Below are positions 25,108-32,916 of a stretch of 64,000 nucleotides of DNA, one piece after another; position 1 is the stretch's first letter; every line of letters starts with the position of its first letter. A program made the translations under genes and the position numbers. The notes below the pieces were generated by a model. It made no database searches and was not told the origin of the DNA. It saw only the letters and a list, made by a program, of their open reading frames with translations. This DNA comes from Gammaproteobacteria bacterium Milos-ODIII6. GTDB taxonomy: Bacteria; Pseudomonadota; Gammaproteobacteria; Chromatiales; Chromatiaceae. The stretch covers positions 5 to 64,004 of the forward strand of contig JAPTHR010000007.1 in assembly GCA_029228645.1 (NCBI GenBank), written 5' to 3'.

Positions 25108-26216
25108 GTTCGATCAATCCCTTCGAGGAGGGGGACGAAGTCGGCGGGGCTTCGTCCGGCAAGGCGGGAGAATGTCGCCTGTGTGCCGTTCTCGACCGGA
25201 TCGTGCAATCCAGCGGTGCGCTGCTGCTGATCGTGTTGTGCTCGCCACTGTTCCTGATCCTGGCCGGGGTGGTGTACCTGGCAGATCGACGCCCGATCCT
25301 GTACGTGGGCGCGCGACTGGGCCGGTTCAAGAAGCCGTTCCAGATGTTCAAGTTCCGCTCCCTGGTGCACGAGGCAGAGACCTGGATCGGCGGCAATATC
25401 CTGAACAAGCGGATGGCGAAGGAGATGCAGCTGGAGCATCGTTACGGGCGTTTCCTGCGTGATACCCGCCTGGACGAGCTGCCGCAGTTGATCAACGTCC
25501 TGCGTGGCGACATGGACTTCGTCGGCCCCCGGCCGATTCGTCCGGAGGTGTATGAGAAACACGGCAAGCAGGTAAAGAATTTCGACACCCGCTTTCGGGT
25601 GCGCCCGGGACTGCTGGGGCCTTCCCAGGTTTTTACCGCGCATGTGGCGCCGCCCCGCCTGCGTGCCCACATCGACAACCGCTTCGTCAGGCGCAAGACG
25701 TCCGCCTGGTCGGATCTGGGTTTTGTCCTGTACGTCTTCTCGGTGCTCACGCGCAACCTGTTCGTACACGTGATGCGCTACACGCTGCAGGCCTACTGCA
25801 CCCGGCGCGCTGGCGGCGGATTCTGGGATCGGCGTCGTTCCGCCCGGGTCCACCAGGACGGCACCAGCATGCAGATCTGCTCGGTCCTGGCGCGCGACTT
25901 CAAGACCTATATCGCGCATTCCCAGAGTGAATGGCAGGGGCCCTATCGGGTCGTGGATATCAGCAACGAGGCGATGTTGATCGAGTCCAAGCGTCCGATC
26001 ACCGAACAGGCGCTGGATATGCGCCTGGTGAAAAATGTCGCCCTGCGGGGCCATATTCCACGCCACCGGGTGTGCTATGTGCGCGGCCAGGTGAAGTTCC
26101 TCAAACAGGGTGAACATTTCGCCGACCGTTACTACTACGTGATCGAGTACGAGGCGATATCGCCGCTCAATCATTACAAGCTGCACCAGTACTTCCTGGA
26201 TGAAAGCGTCGCCTGA
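25104..26216 (+). CDS. Initiating sugar-phosphate transferase with C-terminal PilZ-like domain
   Basis: A 370-residue membrane enzyme. Residues 25-230 are a bacterial sugar transferase (WbaP/WcaJ/ExoY type) that moves a sugar-1-phosphate to undecaprenyl phosphate: one hydrophobic segment at 38-60, MFKFRSL at 81-87, then LDELPQLINVLRGDMDF (from 123) and VGPRPIRPE. An extra 130-residue tail follows. It contains RRSAR at 244-248 and DISNEA at 285-290, spaced like the RxxxR and D/NxSxxG motifs of PilZ domains, then several beta-like strands. The Gly of the second motif is Ala. If real, cyclic di-GMP would control the first step of synthesis (inference). ATG overlaps the previous stop (ATGA). Confidence 0.85.
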   Translation: MSSINPFEEGDEVGGASSGKAGECRLCAVLDRIVQSSGALLLIVLCSPLFLILAGVVYLADRRPILYVGARLGRFKKPFQMFKFRSLVHEAETWIGGNILNKRMAKEMQLEHRYGRFLRDTRLDELPQLINVLRGDMDFVGPRPIRPEVYEKHGKQVKNFDTRFRVRPGLLGPSQVFTAHVAPPRLRAHIDNRFVRRKTSAWSDLGFVLYVFSVLTRNLFVHVMRYTLQAYCTRRAGGGFWDRRRSARVHQDGTSMQICSVLARDFKTYIAHSQSEWQGPYRVVDISNEAMLIESKRPITEQALDMRLVKNVALRGHIPRHRVCYVRGQVKFLKQGEHFADRYYYVIEYEAISPLNHYKLHQYFLDESVA

Positions 26217-27610
26217 TGGCTGTCGGCGCGCCTTCCTTCGACCTGCGGGCATCTCCCGCCTGGCTGCTGAGTGTGCTGCCGGTGCTGGCAATCCTCTATC
26301 TCCTGACCACGCCGTACTACGCGATGGCGCCGTTGCTCGCGATCGCGCTGGTCGCACTGGTCGGTCTTTTCCTGCGTCCCGAGATGGCCTTCTGGGGCGT
26401 GATCTTCATTATTCCCTTCGGCGCCTACCGGGCGATCGCCGGCACGGTCAAGCTCGACTGGGTGCTCGCCGGCGTGGCCTTGCTGGTGGTGCTGCTGCAG
26501 GCGGTGGCGCGGCGGAGATTGCCGGACGGGCTGCGCAACGCGCTGTGGTGGTGGTGGTTGGGGCTGTTGCTGGTTTCCCTGTTCAGTCTGTACGGGACCC
26601 AATGGCCGGAAACCGTATCCCACAACCTGCGCAACCTGGTGGCGGCGGGCCTGTTCATGGCGCTGGGGATGATCTTCATCGACCGGCGGGTCTACCGTGG
26701 GCTGCTGCCGGAGCTGATCATTGCCTCGATCACCCTGGGGTCGGTTTCGGCGGTGCTCGGCTTCCTGTTCCAGATCGAGTTGTTTGCCGACGGCGGCGGT
26801 TTTACCCGTGGTACCGGCCTGACGGCGGACCCCAACAACCTGGCTTTGTTCGTCATCTTCGTGACGCCGCTTCTGGTCGAGCGACTGATCAACGGCCGTG
26901 CCGGGCTGCGCCTGTACTACGCGGCCGCGCTGCTGATCAATATCGCGGCGTTGGTATCGACCTACTCGCGTGGCGGCCTGATTGCGTTTGTTCTGTGCCT
27001 GCTGATGCTGGCCTGGGCCTATCGGCATCACTTCCGGGTACGCCACCTCGGGGTGGCCCTGATGCTGGTGCTGTTTGGCAGCGAGGTGCTGATTGCCACG
27101 GTTCCGGCCAGTTACTGGGAGCGCCAGATCAGCCTCGCCCAGGGCAAGGACTTTGCGGTCAAGCGTCGCAGCTCCTATCTGGAGGTGGGTATGGAGGCGT
27201 TCCGGGCAGCCCCGCTATTGGGGCATGGCGCGGGTACCTTCCGCGATATTTACGGCGAATCCTCGATCGGGGCGGAGTTCGAGAAAGAGGGTAAGACCCG
27301 GCGCCGTTTCGCCCACAACAGTTATCTGGAGATCCTGGTCGGGAACGGGCTGGTGGGTGTCCTGCTGTATGCCGGGATGCTGGGTTTTGCGTGGCTGAGC
27401 ATCCGGCATGCGCAACGTCTCTGGCGGACCCTGGGGCTTGGCCGCCTGGCGGATCAGACCGCCGCGTACCAGACCAGTCTCACGATCACACTGTTGTATC
27501 TGTTCATTTTCAGTGAACCCCTGCACAAGTACCTGCTGCTGTTGCTGGCCTTGTCCCAGGTGGCGCTGATGTATGCCCGCCAGGACAGGGCGGAAGCGGT
27601 CAAATCATGA
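26216..27610 (+). CDS. O-antigen ligase/polymerase-like membrane protein (Wzy/WaaL superfamily)
   Basis: A 464-residue inner-membrane protein with about eleven hydrophobic helices and a large loop near residues 295-375. The Wzy_C region contains ALVSTYSRGGLIAF near 245 and, in the loop, GHGAGTFRD and FAHNSYLEILVGNGLVG, the classic catalytic-loop pattern with the His of AHNSYLE. In this locus it most likely polymerises repeat units in the periplasm, as Wzy does. The start overlaps the sugar transferase stop by 1 base (TGATG). Confidence 0.88.
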   Translation: MAVGAPSFDLRASPAWLLSVLPVLAILYLLTTPYYAMAPLLAIALVALVGLFLRPEMAFWGVIFIIPFGAYRAIAGTVKLDWVLAGVALLVVLLQAVARRRLPDGLRNALWWWWLGLLLVSLFSLYGTQWPETVSHNLRNLVAAGLFMALGMIFIDRRVYRGLLPELIIASITLGSVSAVLGFLFQIELFADGGGFTRGTGLTADPNNLALFVIFVTPLLVERLINGRAGLRLYYAAALLINIAALVSTYSRGGLIAFVLCLLMLAWAYRHHFRVRHLGVALMLVLFGSEVLIATVPASYWERQISLAQGKDFAVKRRSSYLEVGMEAFRAAPLLGHGAGTFRDIYGESSIGAEFEKEGKTRRRFAHNSYLEILVGNGLVGVLLYAGMLGFAWLSIRHAQRLWRTLGLGRLADQTAAYQTSLTITLLYLFIFSEPLHKYLLLLLALSQVALMYARQDRAEAVKS

Positions 27611-28515
27611 CCCGCCAGCTGGTCTTTGTGATCCTGTGCTGGCTCGCCGGGGCGACGTTCGGCGCCTTTCCCTTGTACAGCGAAAACAGTCCGTGGAACC
27701 TGCCGATCTCCGAGAACCCCGTCCTGGATCCGGACTCCGGGCACTTCGTGGCCGCAATATCCGGGGAATTCGGCTCGCGCACCGACAAGTACACCTTTCC
27801 AGTCTACCGCGTTGACGCGGATACGCCGCGCCGATCGATCCGGATCACCGGTTTCTGGTCGGATGTGACCGCCGGAGGCGAAGAGCTCGAAGTCAGCCGC
27901 AAGATCCGGGTGCAGCTGCCCTTGCCGATCGGCGCCGTGCCGGCCCTGGGGAGGGACTCGCACGTGGTGTTGTGGAATCCGGAGACCGGGGACGAGTGGG
28001 GCCTGTGGCATGCGCGCCGCACGCGCCAGGGCTGGGAGGCAGAGAACGGTTATCACTACAACACCCGCTGGAACGCGGTGCCGCCGAAGGGCTTTATCAG
28101 CCGGGGCGCGGGCATTCCCTATCTCGCGGGCCTGATATTTCCCGAGGAACTTCGCGCCGGGGAGATTCGCCACGCACTCGCGCTGGGAATCAATTACCCC
28201 AGCCCCTTGCACGTGCATCCGGCCACCAAGTCGGATGGACGCAGCTACGAGCCCTGGTCCCTGCCAATGGGGTCACATCTGCAGCTCGATCCGAAGTACA
28301 CCGAAGCGGATTTCACCCGCTGGGGGCTGGATGCCAGCGGCAAGGTGATCGCCCGGGCCTTGCAACGCTACGGCATGATCCTGGTCGACGGCAGTGGCCA
28401 CCCGAAGCTGTACGGGGAGTATGACGGCACCGCCGACTGGAATGGCCTGCTGCAGCGCGACACGGTGCGGCGGATTCCCTACAAGGCCTTTCGGCTGTTG
28501 AGTGCCGATCCCTGA
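27607..28515 (+). CDS. Secreted protein of unknown function in the exopolysaccharide locus
   Basis: A 302-residue exported protein; the signal peptide is MTRQLVFVILCWLAGATFG. The mature part is rich in aromatic residues and beta-like strands: YSENSPWNLPISENP near 24, SHVVLWNPETGDEWGLWHARR near 118 (quoted in part), GAGIPYLAGLIFPEEL near 167, HALALGIN near 189 and ADWNGLLQRDTV near the end. The layout suggests a carbohydrate-binding or carbohydrate-active beta-sheet protein, but I do not recognise a family and no catalytic motif is certain. It overlaps the polymerase gene by 4 bases (ATGA). Its last 37 bases overlap the 3' end of the convergent glycosyltransferase gene. A role on secreted polymer is inference. 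Confidence 0.75.
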   Translation: MTRQLVFVILCWLAGATFGAFPLYSENSPWNLPISENPVLDPDSGHFVAAISGEFGSRTDKYTFPVYRVDADTPRRSIRITGFWSDVTAGGEELEVSRKIRVQLPLPIGAVPALGRDSHVVLWNPETGDEWGLWHARRTRQGWEAENGYHYNTRWNAVPPKGFISRGAGIPYLAGLIFPEELRAGEIRHALALGINYPSPLHVHPATKSDGRSYEPWSLPMGSHLQLDPKYTEADFTRWGLDASGKVIARALQRYGMILVDGSGHPKLYGEYDGTADWNGLLQRDTVRRIPYKAFRLLSADP

Positions 28516-30908
28516 GGCGGGCTGTGCTGCGCGGGACGATCCTGCACTGATCCGATGATCAGCCCGGCCAGTTGCGCGGCATTGGCGGCCAGGTCGAATG
28601 CCTGTTCCACCTTGGCGCGACCGGCCAGCCCCATGCGTCGGCACAACTCGGGGTCGCCGGCGAGCTGGAAAAGGGCAGCCGCGAGCGCCTTGGCATCCTT
28701 CTGCGGGACCAGGATGCCCTCCCTGCCGGAGGTGACCAGCTCCGGGATGCCCGAGAGCCGGCTGCTGACCACCGGACGGCCCGAGGCCATGGCCTCCATG
28801 AGGCACACCGGGATGCCCTCGCGATCCCCCCGCGAGGCGTGGATGCTCGGCAGTACCACCACGTCACATGCCTGCATGGCTTGCAGTACCCCGGGTTGTG
28901 GCTGTTGCCCGAGAAGCGTGAAATGCCCGTCCAGGCCGGCCTGGGCGATACGCGCCTCGATATCCTCCCGCAGTGGACCGTCGCCGATCAGGTGACAATG
29001 GAAGTCGATATCGCGCCTGAGCAATTCGGCGCAGGCCTCCACCAGGTAGCGATGACCTTTCACCTCTTTGAAGGAAGCGACACAGAGGATATGGAAAGGT
29101 TCGCCCGTGACTTCCCTCGCTTGGCAGGCGATCCGGTCGAGGTCGATGCCGCAGTGGACGAGGTGGGCGTTGTCCTGGATGGATGGACCAAAGGCCTGCG
29201 CGAGCAAATCCAGGTTGTAGCGCGAGATCGTGACCCAGAAGCGCGCGTCGCGGGCCTTGGCGTCGAACCCCTGCAGCGAGATATGCACGTCGTGTCCGTG
29301 CGCGGTGAAGCTGAAGGGGATGCCGGTCAGTGCGTGGATGAAGCGGGCCGCCAGGGCCGGGTGGGTGGCAAAATGGGCGTGCAGATGGGTGATCTGCATC
29401 GCCTCCATCTGGCGCGCATACAGCGCCGCCTTGGGCAGCACACCCAAGGCCCCCCGCAGGAAGTTTCGATTGGGCCAGGCGCTGCGCAGGGCGTCAGCCC
29501 ACGCGCCGAGGAACTTCCCTGGCGAGGCGGTCAACCAGCACAGATTGGCGCGCAGTATCGCGAAGCTGATGAACGGCGCGAAATGGACCTTGTGCATGAT
29601 TTGCGCCACCTCGGGGTGGCGGGTGTTCTCGCGTTCCAGCAGGAGCGGGAAAACGCTGACGTCGATGCCTGCGCGCTCCATCTCCAGGATCTCGTACAAC
29701 ACGAAGGTCTCGGTCACCTTGGGAAAGCGGGACATCGTGTAGGCGACCCGGGGGCGATCCGCTTCGGCGTGCTCGATCCCTCGTCCGCGCGGGTTCCAGT
29801 GCCTGGGCGCACGCCCGGTCACGAGATCGAGCAGGCCGGCCAGGGTGCCGGCCAGGCCGACCAGGGGATAGGCGAGACGATCGATCAGGGAGCGGGTCGC
29901 TGTCTGGCGCAGGCAGGGATAGGCATTCAGCACGAGCAGTACCAGCAACGCGAAAAGAGCGGTCGTCCGGGGCATGAGCAGCGCGGCGGCCGCGCCGAGA
30001 GGCAACAGGCCGAGTGGCATCAGGCGGCGCATGACCTTGTTGAGGAACAAACGTACCGCGTAGCCGCGGTAAGCCGATGGGTTGAGCAGGGCGCGCATCC
30101 GCCATATTCCCCGCAGGCTGGTGGACACGATGCGGCGACGGCGCTCGAGCTCGTGCGCGAGAGTCCTCGAAGGCAGGTCGACCGAGACTACCGCCTGTGC
30201 TGCGAAGACGAAGCGGAAACCTTTTCGGACCACCTGCATGCTGACATACAGGTCATCGCTGACCGCATCCGGGAGGTCGCTGTACAGCCGGGTACGGACC
30301 GCATACAGCTTGCCGTCGTTGCTGCTGATGCTGCCAAGCTGATTCTCGGCCAGCTTGATGCGGCTATCGAGATCGATGTAATCGGACTGTGAGCGGGACA
30401 ATCCTGGCGCGCCGTTCGATGCAATGGCCCGTCGGCCGCAAACCCCGCCAATGGCGTCGTCGTCGAAATGGGAAATCAGCGCCTGCAGGGAGCCGGGCGC
30501 GAGCATCGCGTCGGCATCGCTGAACACCAGGATGTCATGCCGGGCTTGCCGCACCGCACGGTTCATGCCGTGGATCTTGCCAAGCACTTGTTTGCTCTCG
30601 ATCACTCGCACCCGGGGGGAGACGGCGCGAGCCTGCTGCGCGGTGGCGTCGCGGCAACCGTCGGTGTAGACGATGATCTCGAGCCGGTCGGAAGGGTAGT
30701 CCTGCTCCAGCAGATTGGTCAGCTTGGCGGCGATGATGTCCGCGCCATCGCGCGCCACCACGATGACGGTCACAGCGGGCCTGCCGGTGTCTTGCGCTGG
30801 TTCCCGCGGCGCCTGCCGACCCCGTGCGCGCATGCGCAGGGCATACAGAGGGAAGGGCAGCAACAATCCCAGGCCGAGCGCGAACAGGGTGGCGAGCAGC
30901 GCTGTCAC
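28479..30908 (-). CDS. Bifunctional glycosyltransferase, GT2 fused to GT4
   Basis: An 809-residue protein. After one hydrophobic helix (LLATLFALGLGLLLPFPLY) comes a GT2 domain at about 40-270, with VTVIVVARDGAD, VFSDADAML (metal-binding acidic motif) and a basic patch LERRRRIVSTSLRG. Two or three membrane helices follow near 290-370, as in processive or membrane-bound GT2 enzymes. From about 385 a GT4 domain starts: SRFPKVTETFVLYE, HLHAHFATHPA, GHGHDVH-like FTAHGHDVHISL, the donor-site SFKEVKGHRYLVEA and EGIPVCLMEAMASGRPVV with the retaining-enzyme Glu pair. The start is a GTG overlapping the stop of the upstream gene (GTGA). It would add two different sugars. It converges on and overlaps the secreted-protein gene. 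Confidence 0.87.
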   Translation of the reverse strand: MTALLATLFALGLGLLLPFPLYALRMRARGRQAPREPAQDTGRPAVTVIVVARDGADIIAAKLTNLLEQDYPSDRLEIIVYTDGCRDATAQQARAVSPRVRVIESKQVLGKIHGMNRAVRQARHDILVFSDADAMLAPGSLQALISHFDDDAIGGVCGRRAIASNGAPGLSRSQSDYIDLDSRIKLAENQLGSISSNDGKLYAVRTRLYSDLPDAVSDDLYVSMQVVRKGFRFVFAAQAVVSVDLPSRTLAHELERRRRIVSTSLRGIWRMRALLNPSAYRGYAVRLFLNKVMRRLMPLGLLPLGAAAALLMPRTTALFALLVLLVLNAYPCLRQTATRSLIDRLAYPLVGLAGTLAGLLDLVTGRAPRHWNPRGRGIEHAEADRPRVAYTMSRFPKVTETFVLYEILEMERAGIDVSVFPLLLERENTRHPEVAQIMHKVHFAPFISFAILRANLCWLTASPGKFLGAWADALRSAWPNRNFLRGALGVLPKAALYARQMEAMQITHLHAHFATHPALAARFIHALTGIPFSFTAHGHDVHISLQGFDAKARDARFWVTISRYNLDLLAQAFGPSIQDNAHLVHCGIDLDRIACQAREVTGEPFHILCVASFKEVKGHRYLVEACAELLRRDIDFHCHLIGDGPLREDIEARIAQAGLDGHFTLLGQQPQPGVLQAMQACDVVVLPSIHASRGDREGIPVCLMEAMASGRPVVSSRLSGIPELVTSGREGILVPQKDAKALAAALFQLAGDPELCRRMGLAGRAKVEQAFDLAANAAQLAGLIIGSVQDRPAQHSPPQGSALNSRKAL

Positions 30909-31876
30909 TCGACGCCTGCTGTGGGCTCGACCCCCGGCGTCTCCCAGGGAAGGCGTCCACGCAGGATGTCCCTGATGGCGGACAGGATGCCCCGCACCCG
31001 GCTGCGCTCGCCGGGATCCGGGCGAAGCAAAGCCACTAGCAGGCGCGACAGGGTATATCCGGTCACCGCCCACCAGAACAAGACCGCCTGCAAGGGCCAG
31101 CGCTGCACATGCTTGCGGAAGAAACGGTAGCGGTCGAACAGGAAGCGACGCGCACTCTGATAGCGGTCATGGCGCATCGACGGCGCCTCGAAATGGCGCA
31201 GCCCGGCGTGGGGATTGAGCAGCAGTGGATAACGGCGCGACACCTGGTAGGAGAAATCCTGGTCCTCGCCGGCGCAATGCACGCGATAGTTCTCGGTGAA
31301 GCGGAACTCCTCGAAGACCCGCCGGCGCCAGGCGGCGACGCCTCCGGAGATGACGTCCACGCGGTAGGGCCGGTCCGGCGGGTTGAAGGTCGAGCCGTAG
31401 TTGGTGGTGAATCCGGAGGGGAGGACACGACCCTCGATGCCTCCGGAGACGAGAAAGAAGCGGTCGAACAGGCGACGCAGTCGATGCGTCGGGCGCAGTT
31501 TGCGGAAATTCAAAATACGTCCGCCGACCCCGGCGATGCGCCCGTCCGGATCGGCCTCCAGCGGCGCCAGCATCTGCGCGATGTAGTCGGGTTCCAGTTG
31601 CACGTCGTCATCCAGGAACAGCACCACGTCACCCGACGAGATCCGGATGCCGATATTGCGCGAGGTCGGCAGGTCGGGGGCGGATTTGCGCCGGTACAGG
31701 ACCTCCACGCCGGCAGACTCGAGCGCCTCTTGCAGGGGGACGGCGTCCAACTGACCGTCGTCGATGATGACCAGCTGCTCGGGCAGGCGGGTCTGGCGCA
31801 ATACCGAAGCGAGCGCGACCGCGAGTTCCTGTGGGCGGTTGTAGGTCGGAATGACCAGACTGCTGCTGAGTGTCAT
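30905..31876 (-). CDS. Family 2 glycosyltransferase
   Basis: A 323-residue GT-A enzyme. LVIPTYNRPQELAVAL at the start, VIIDDGQ, the acidic DXD motif FLDDDVQLEPDY near 95, and the acceptor-side GEDQDFSYQVSRR near 205 identify an inverting GT2 of rhamnosyl- or galactosyl-transferase type. The C-terminus has a hydrophobic stretch (LQAVLFWWAVTGYTLSRLLVALL), so it is probably membrane-associated. It is coupled to both neighbours through ATGA and GTGA overlaps. The sugar cannot be predicted. Confidence 0.88.
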   Translation of the reverse strand: MTLSSSLVIPTYNRPQELAVALASVLRQTRLPEQLVIIDDGQLDAVPLQEALESAGVEVLYRRKSAPDLPTSRNIGIRISSGDVVLFLDDDVQLEPDYIAQMLAPLEADPDGRIAGVGGRILNFRKLRPTHRLRRLFDRFFLVSGGIEGRVLPSGFTTNYGSTFNPPDRPYRVDVISGGVAAWRRRVFEEFRFTENYRVHCAGEDQDFSYQVSRRYPLLLNPHAGLRHFEAPSMRHDRYQSARRFLFDRYRFFRKHVQRWPLQAVLFWWAVTGYTLSRLLVALLRPDPGERSRVRGILSAIRDILRGRLPWETPGVEPTAGVE

Positions 31877-32916
31877 TGGAAATCCTCGAGAAACTCCCAG
31901 TCCTCCGGTCGACGTGGATTGAGGCAGCGAAAATGCGCACCGCGGAGATTCGTTTGCGCCAGCCTGGCGAGGTCCTGGGTGGCGTCATGCGCGTAGTAAT
32001 CGAACAGGTAGTCGAGCGCGTGCAACTCCGCGAAGGCGATGCCCTGGAGCTGGGAAAAGGCCATGGCGCCCTGCTCGGGGTCCGGTTCGCGGGCCGGCGC
32101 AGCGTCATAGCGCATCAGGATCACATCGCGCACCGCGACGTTCTCTAGGAACAGCCCGTGTCCCTCGAGCTGTTCCATACGCACGCTGACGGAGCGATCG
32201 AGACGGCTGCGCACCCGCTCGCTGACCTGGCCGGGCAGAAGGCTCAGAAGCGGCTGGATCAGCGGCAGCACCCGCTGGCGGCGGCGCTGCAGCTTTTCCA
32301 GCTGGGCGCGCAGCGGCGAAGTCTTGCCAAACAGGGGCGCATGGTAGGGGAGCAGGCGCATCTGCTGCTCGAAGGCGTGCGCGACGCCACCCCACAGGAT
32401 GAATTTGTCCTCGGCCACGTAGTCCCAGCCCTGCTGAAGGAGGCGCAGGGTGAGCGAGGTCTTGCCCTGGCCACGATGACCGGCCAGCAGCAGCCCGTGG
32501 CCATTGCGCGCGACCACCGCGCCATGACACAGCATGGCGCCGCTGCGCATCAGGAGGCGACGCAGGGTGATCAGGAATACCCACCAGACCCGCCCCATGC
32601 TGGTGTTCTGCGGCACATAGCGCATTTCGGTCGGTGGGCCGGGGCAGAGCAGGATCTGGGGCTTGCCGGCTTTCTGCACCCCGGCACACCAGTGTGTTTC
32701 GTCGGCAGCCGGGATCATCTGCAGCGGCAGGCGGTTGTCCGGGCGCAGGCCCTGCAAGTCGTCGACCGCACGCAGCACCAGCGCCGGTTCAGCATCCGGT
32801 TTTTCCACCAGGAGCCAGCCGAGGCGGGTGCGGATGAGGTTCGCCAGGCGGCGCTCCGGGGCGACGATACGCACCAGCAACAACTTGTGGATGTCGAGAT
32901 AGAGGTCACCGCTCAT
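31873..32916 (-). CDS. HprK-like P-loop kinase-related protein of the polysaccharide locus
   Basis: A 347-residue protein. The central part matches the HPr kinase/phosphorylase catalytic fold as seen in HprK-related proteins: LCHGAVVARNGHG at 129-141, then the P-loop AGHRGQGKTS at 145-154 and a basic helix-rich region (LEKLQRRRQR). The N-terminal 110 residues look unlike HprK and contain PPTEMRYVPQ. Such proteins recur in exopolysaccharide and exosortase loci, but their substrate is unknown; no HPr gene is present in the window. Overlapping stops and starts on both sides (ATGA) tie its expression to the flippase and GT2 genes. Confidence 0.7.
   Translation of the reverse strand: MSGDLYLDIHKLLLVRIVAPERRLANLIRTRLGWLLVEKPDAEPALVLRAVDDLQGLRPDNRLPLQMIPAADETHWCAGVQKAGKPQILLCPGPPTEMRYVPQNTSMGRVWWVFLITLRRLLMRSGAMLCHGAVVARNGHGLLLAGHRGQGKTSLTLRLLQQGWDYVAEDKFILWGGVAHAFEQQMRLLPYHAPLFGKTSPLRAQLEKLQRRRQRVLPLIQPLLSLLPGQVSERVRSRLDRSVSVRMEQLEGHGLFLENVAVRDVILMRYDAAPAREPDPEQGAMAFSQLQGIAFAELHALDYLFDYYAHDATQDLARLAQTNLRGAHFRCLNPRRPEDWEFLEDFQ

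Noticed and set aside
28572-30392. A 606-codon plus-strand frame opposite the GT2-GT4 gene
   Set aside because: The minus strand encodes a protein with clear glycosyltransferase motifs; the plus translation looks random.
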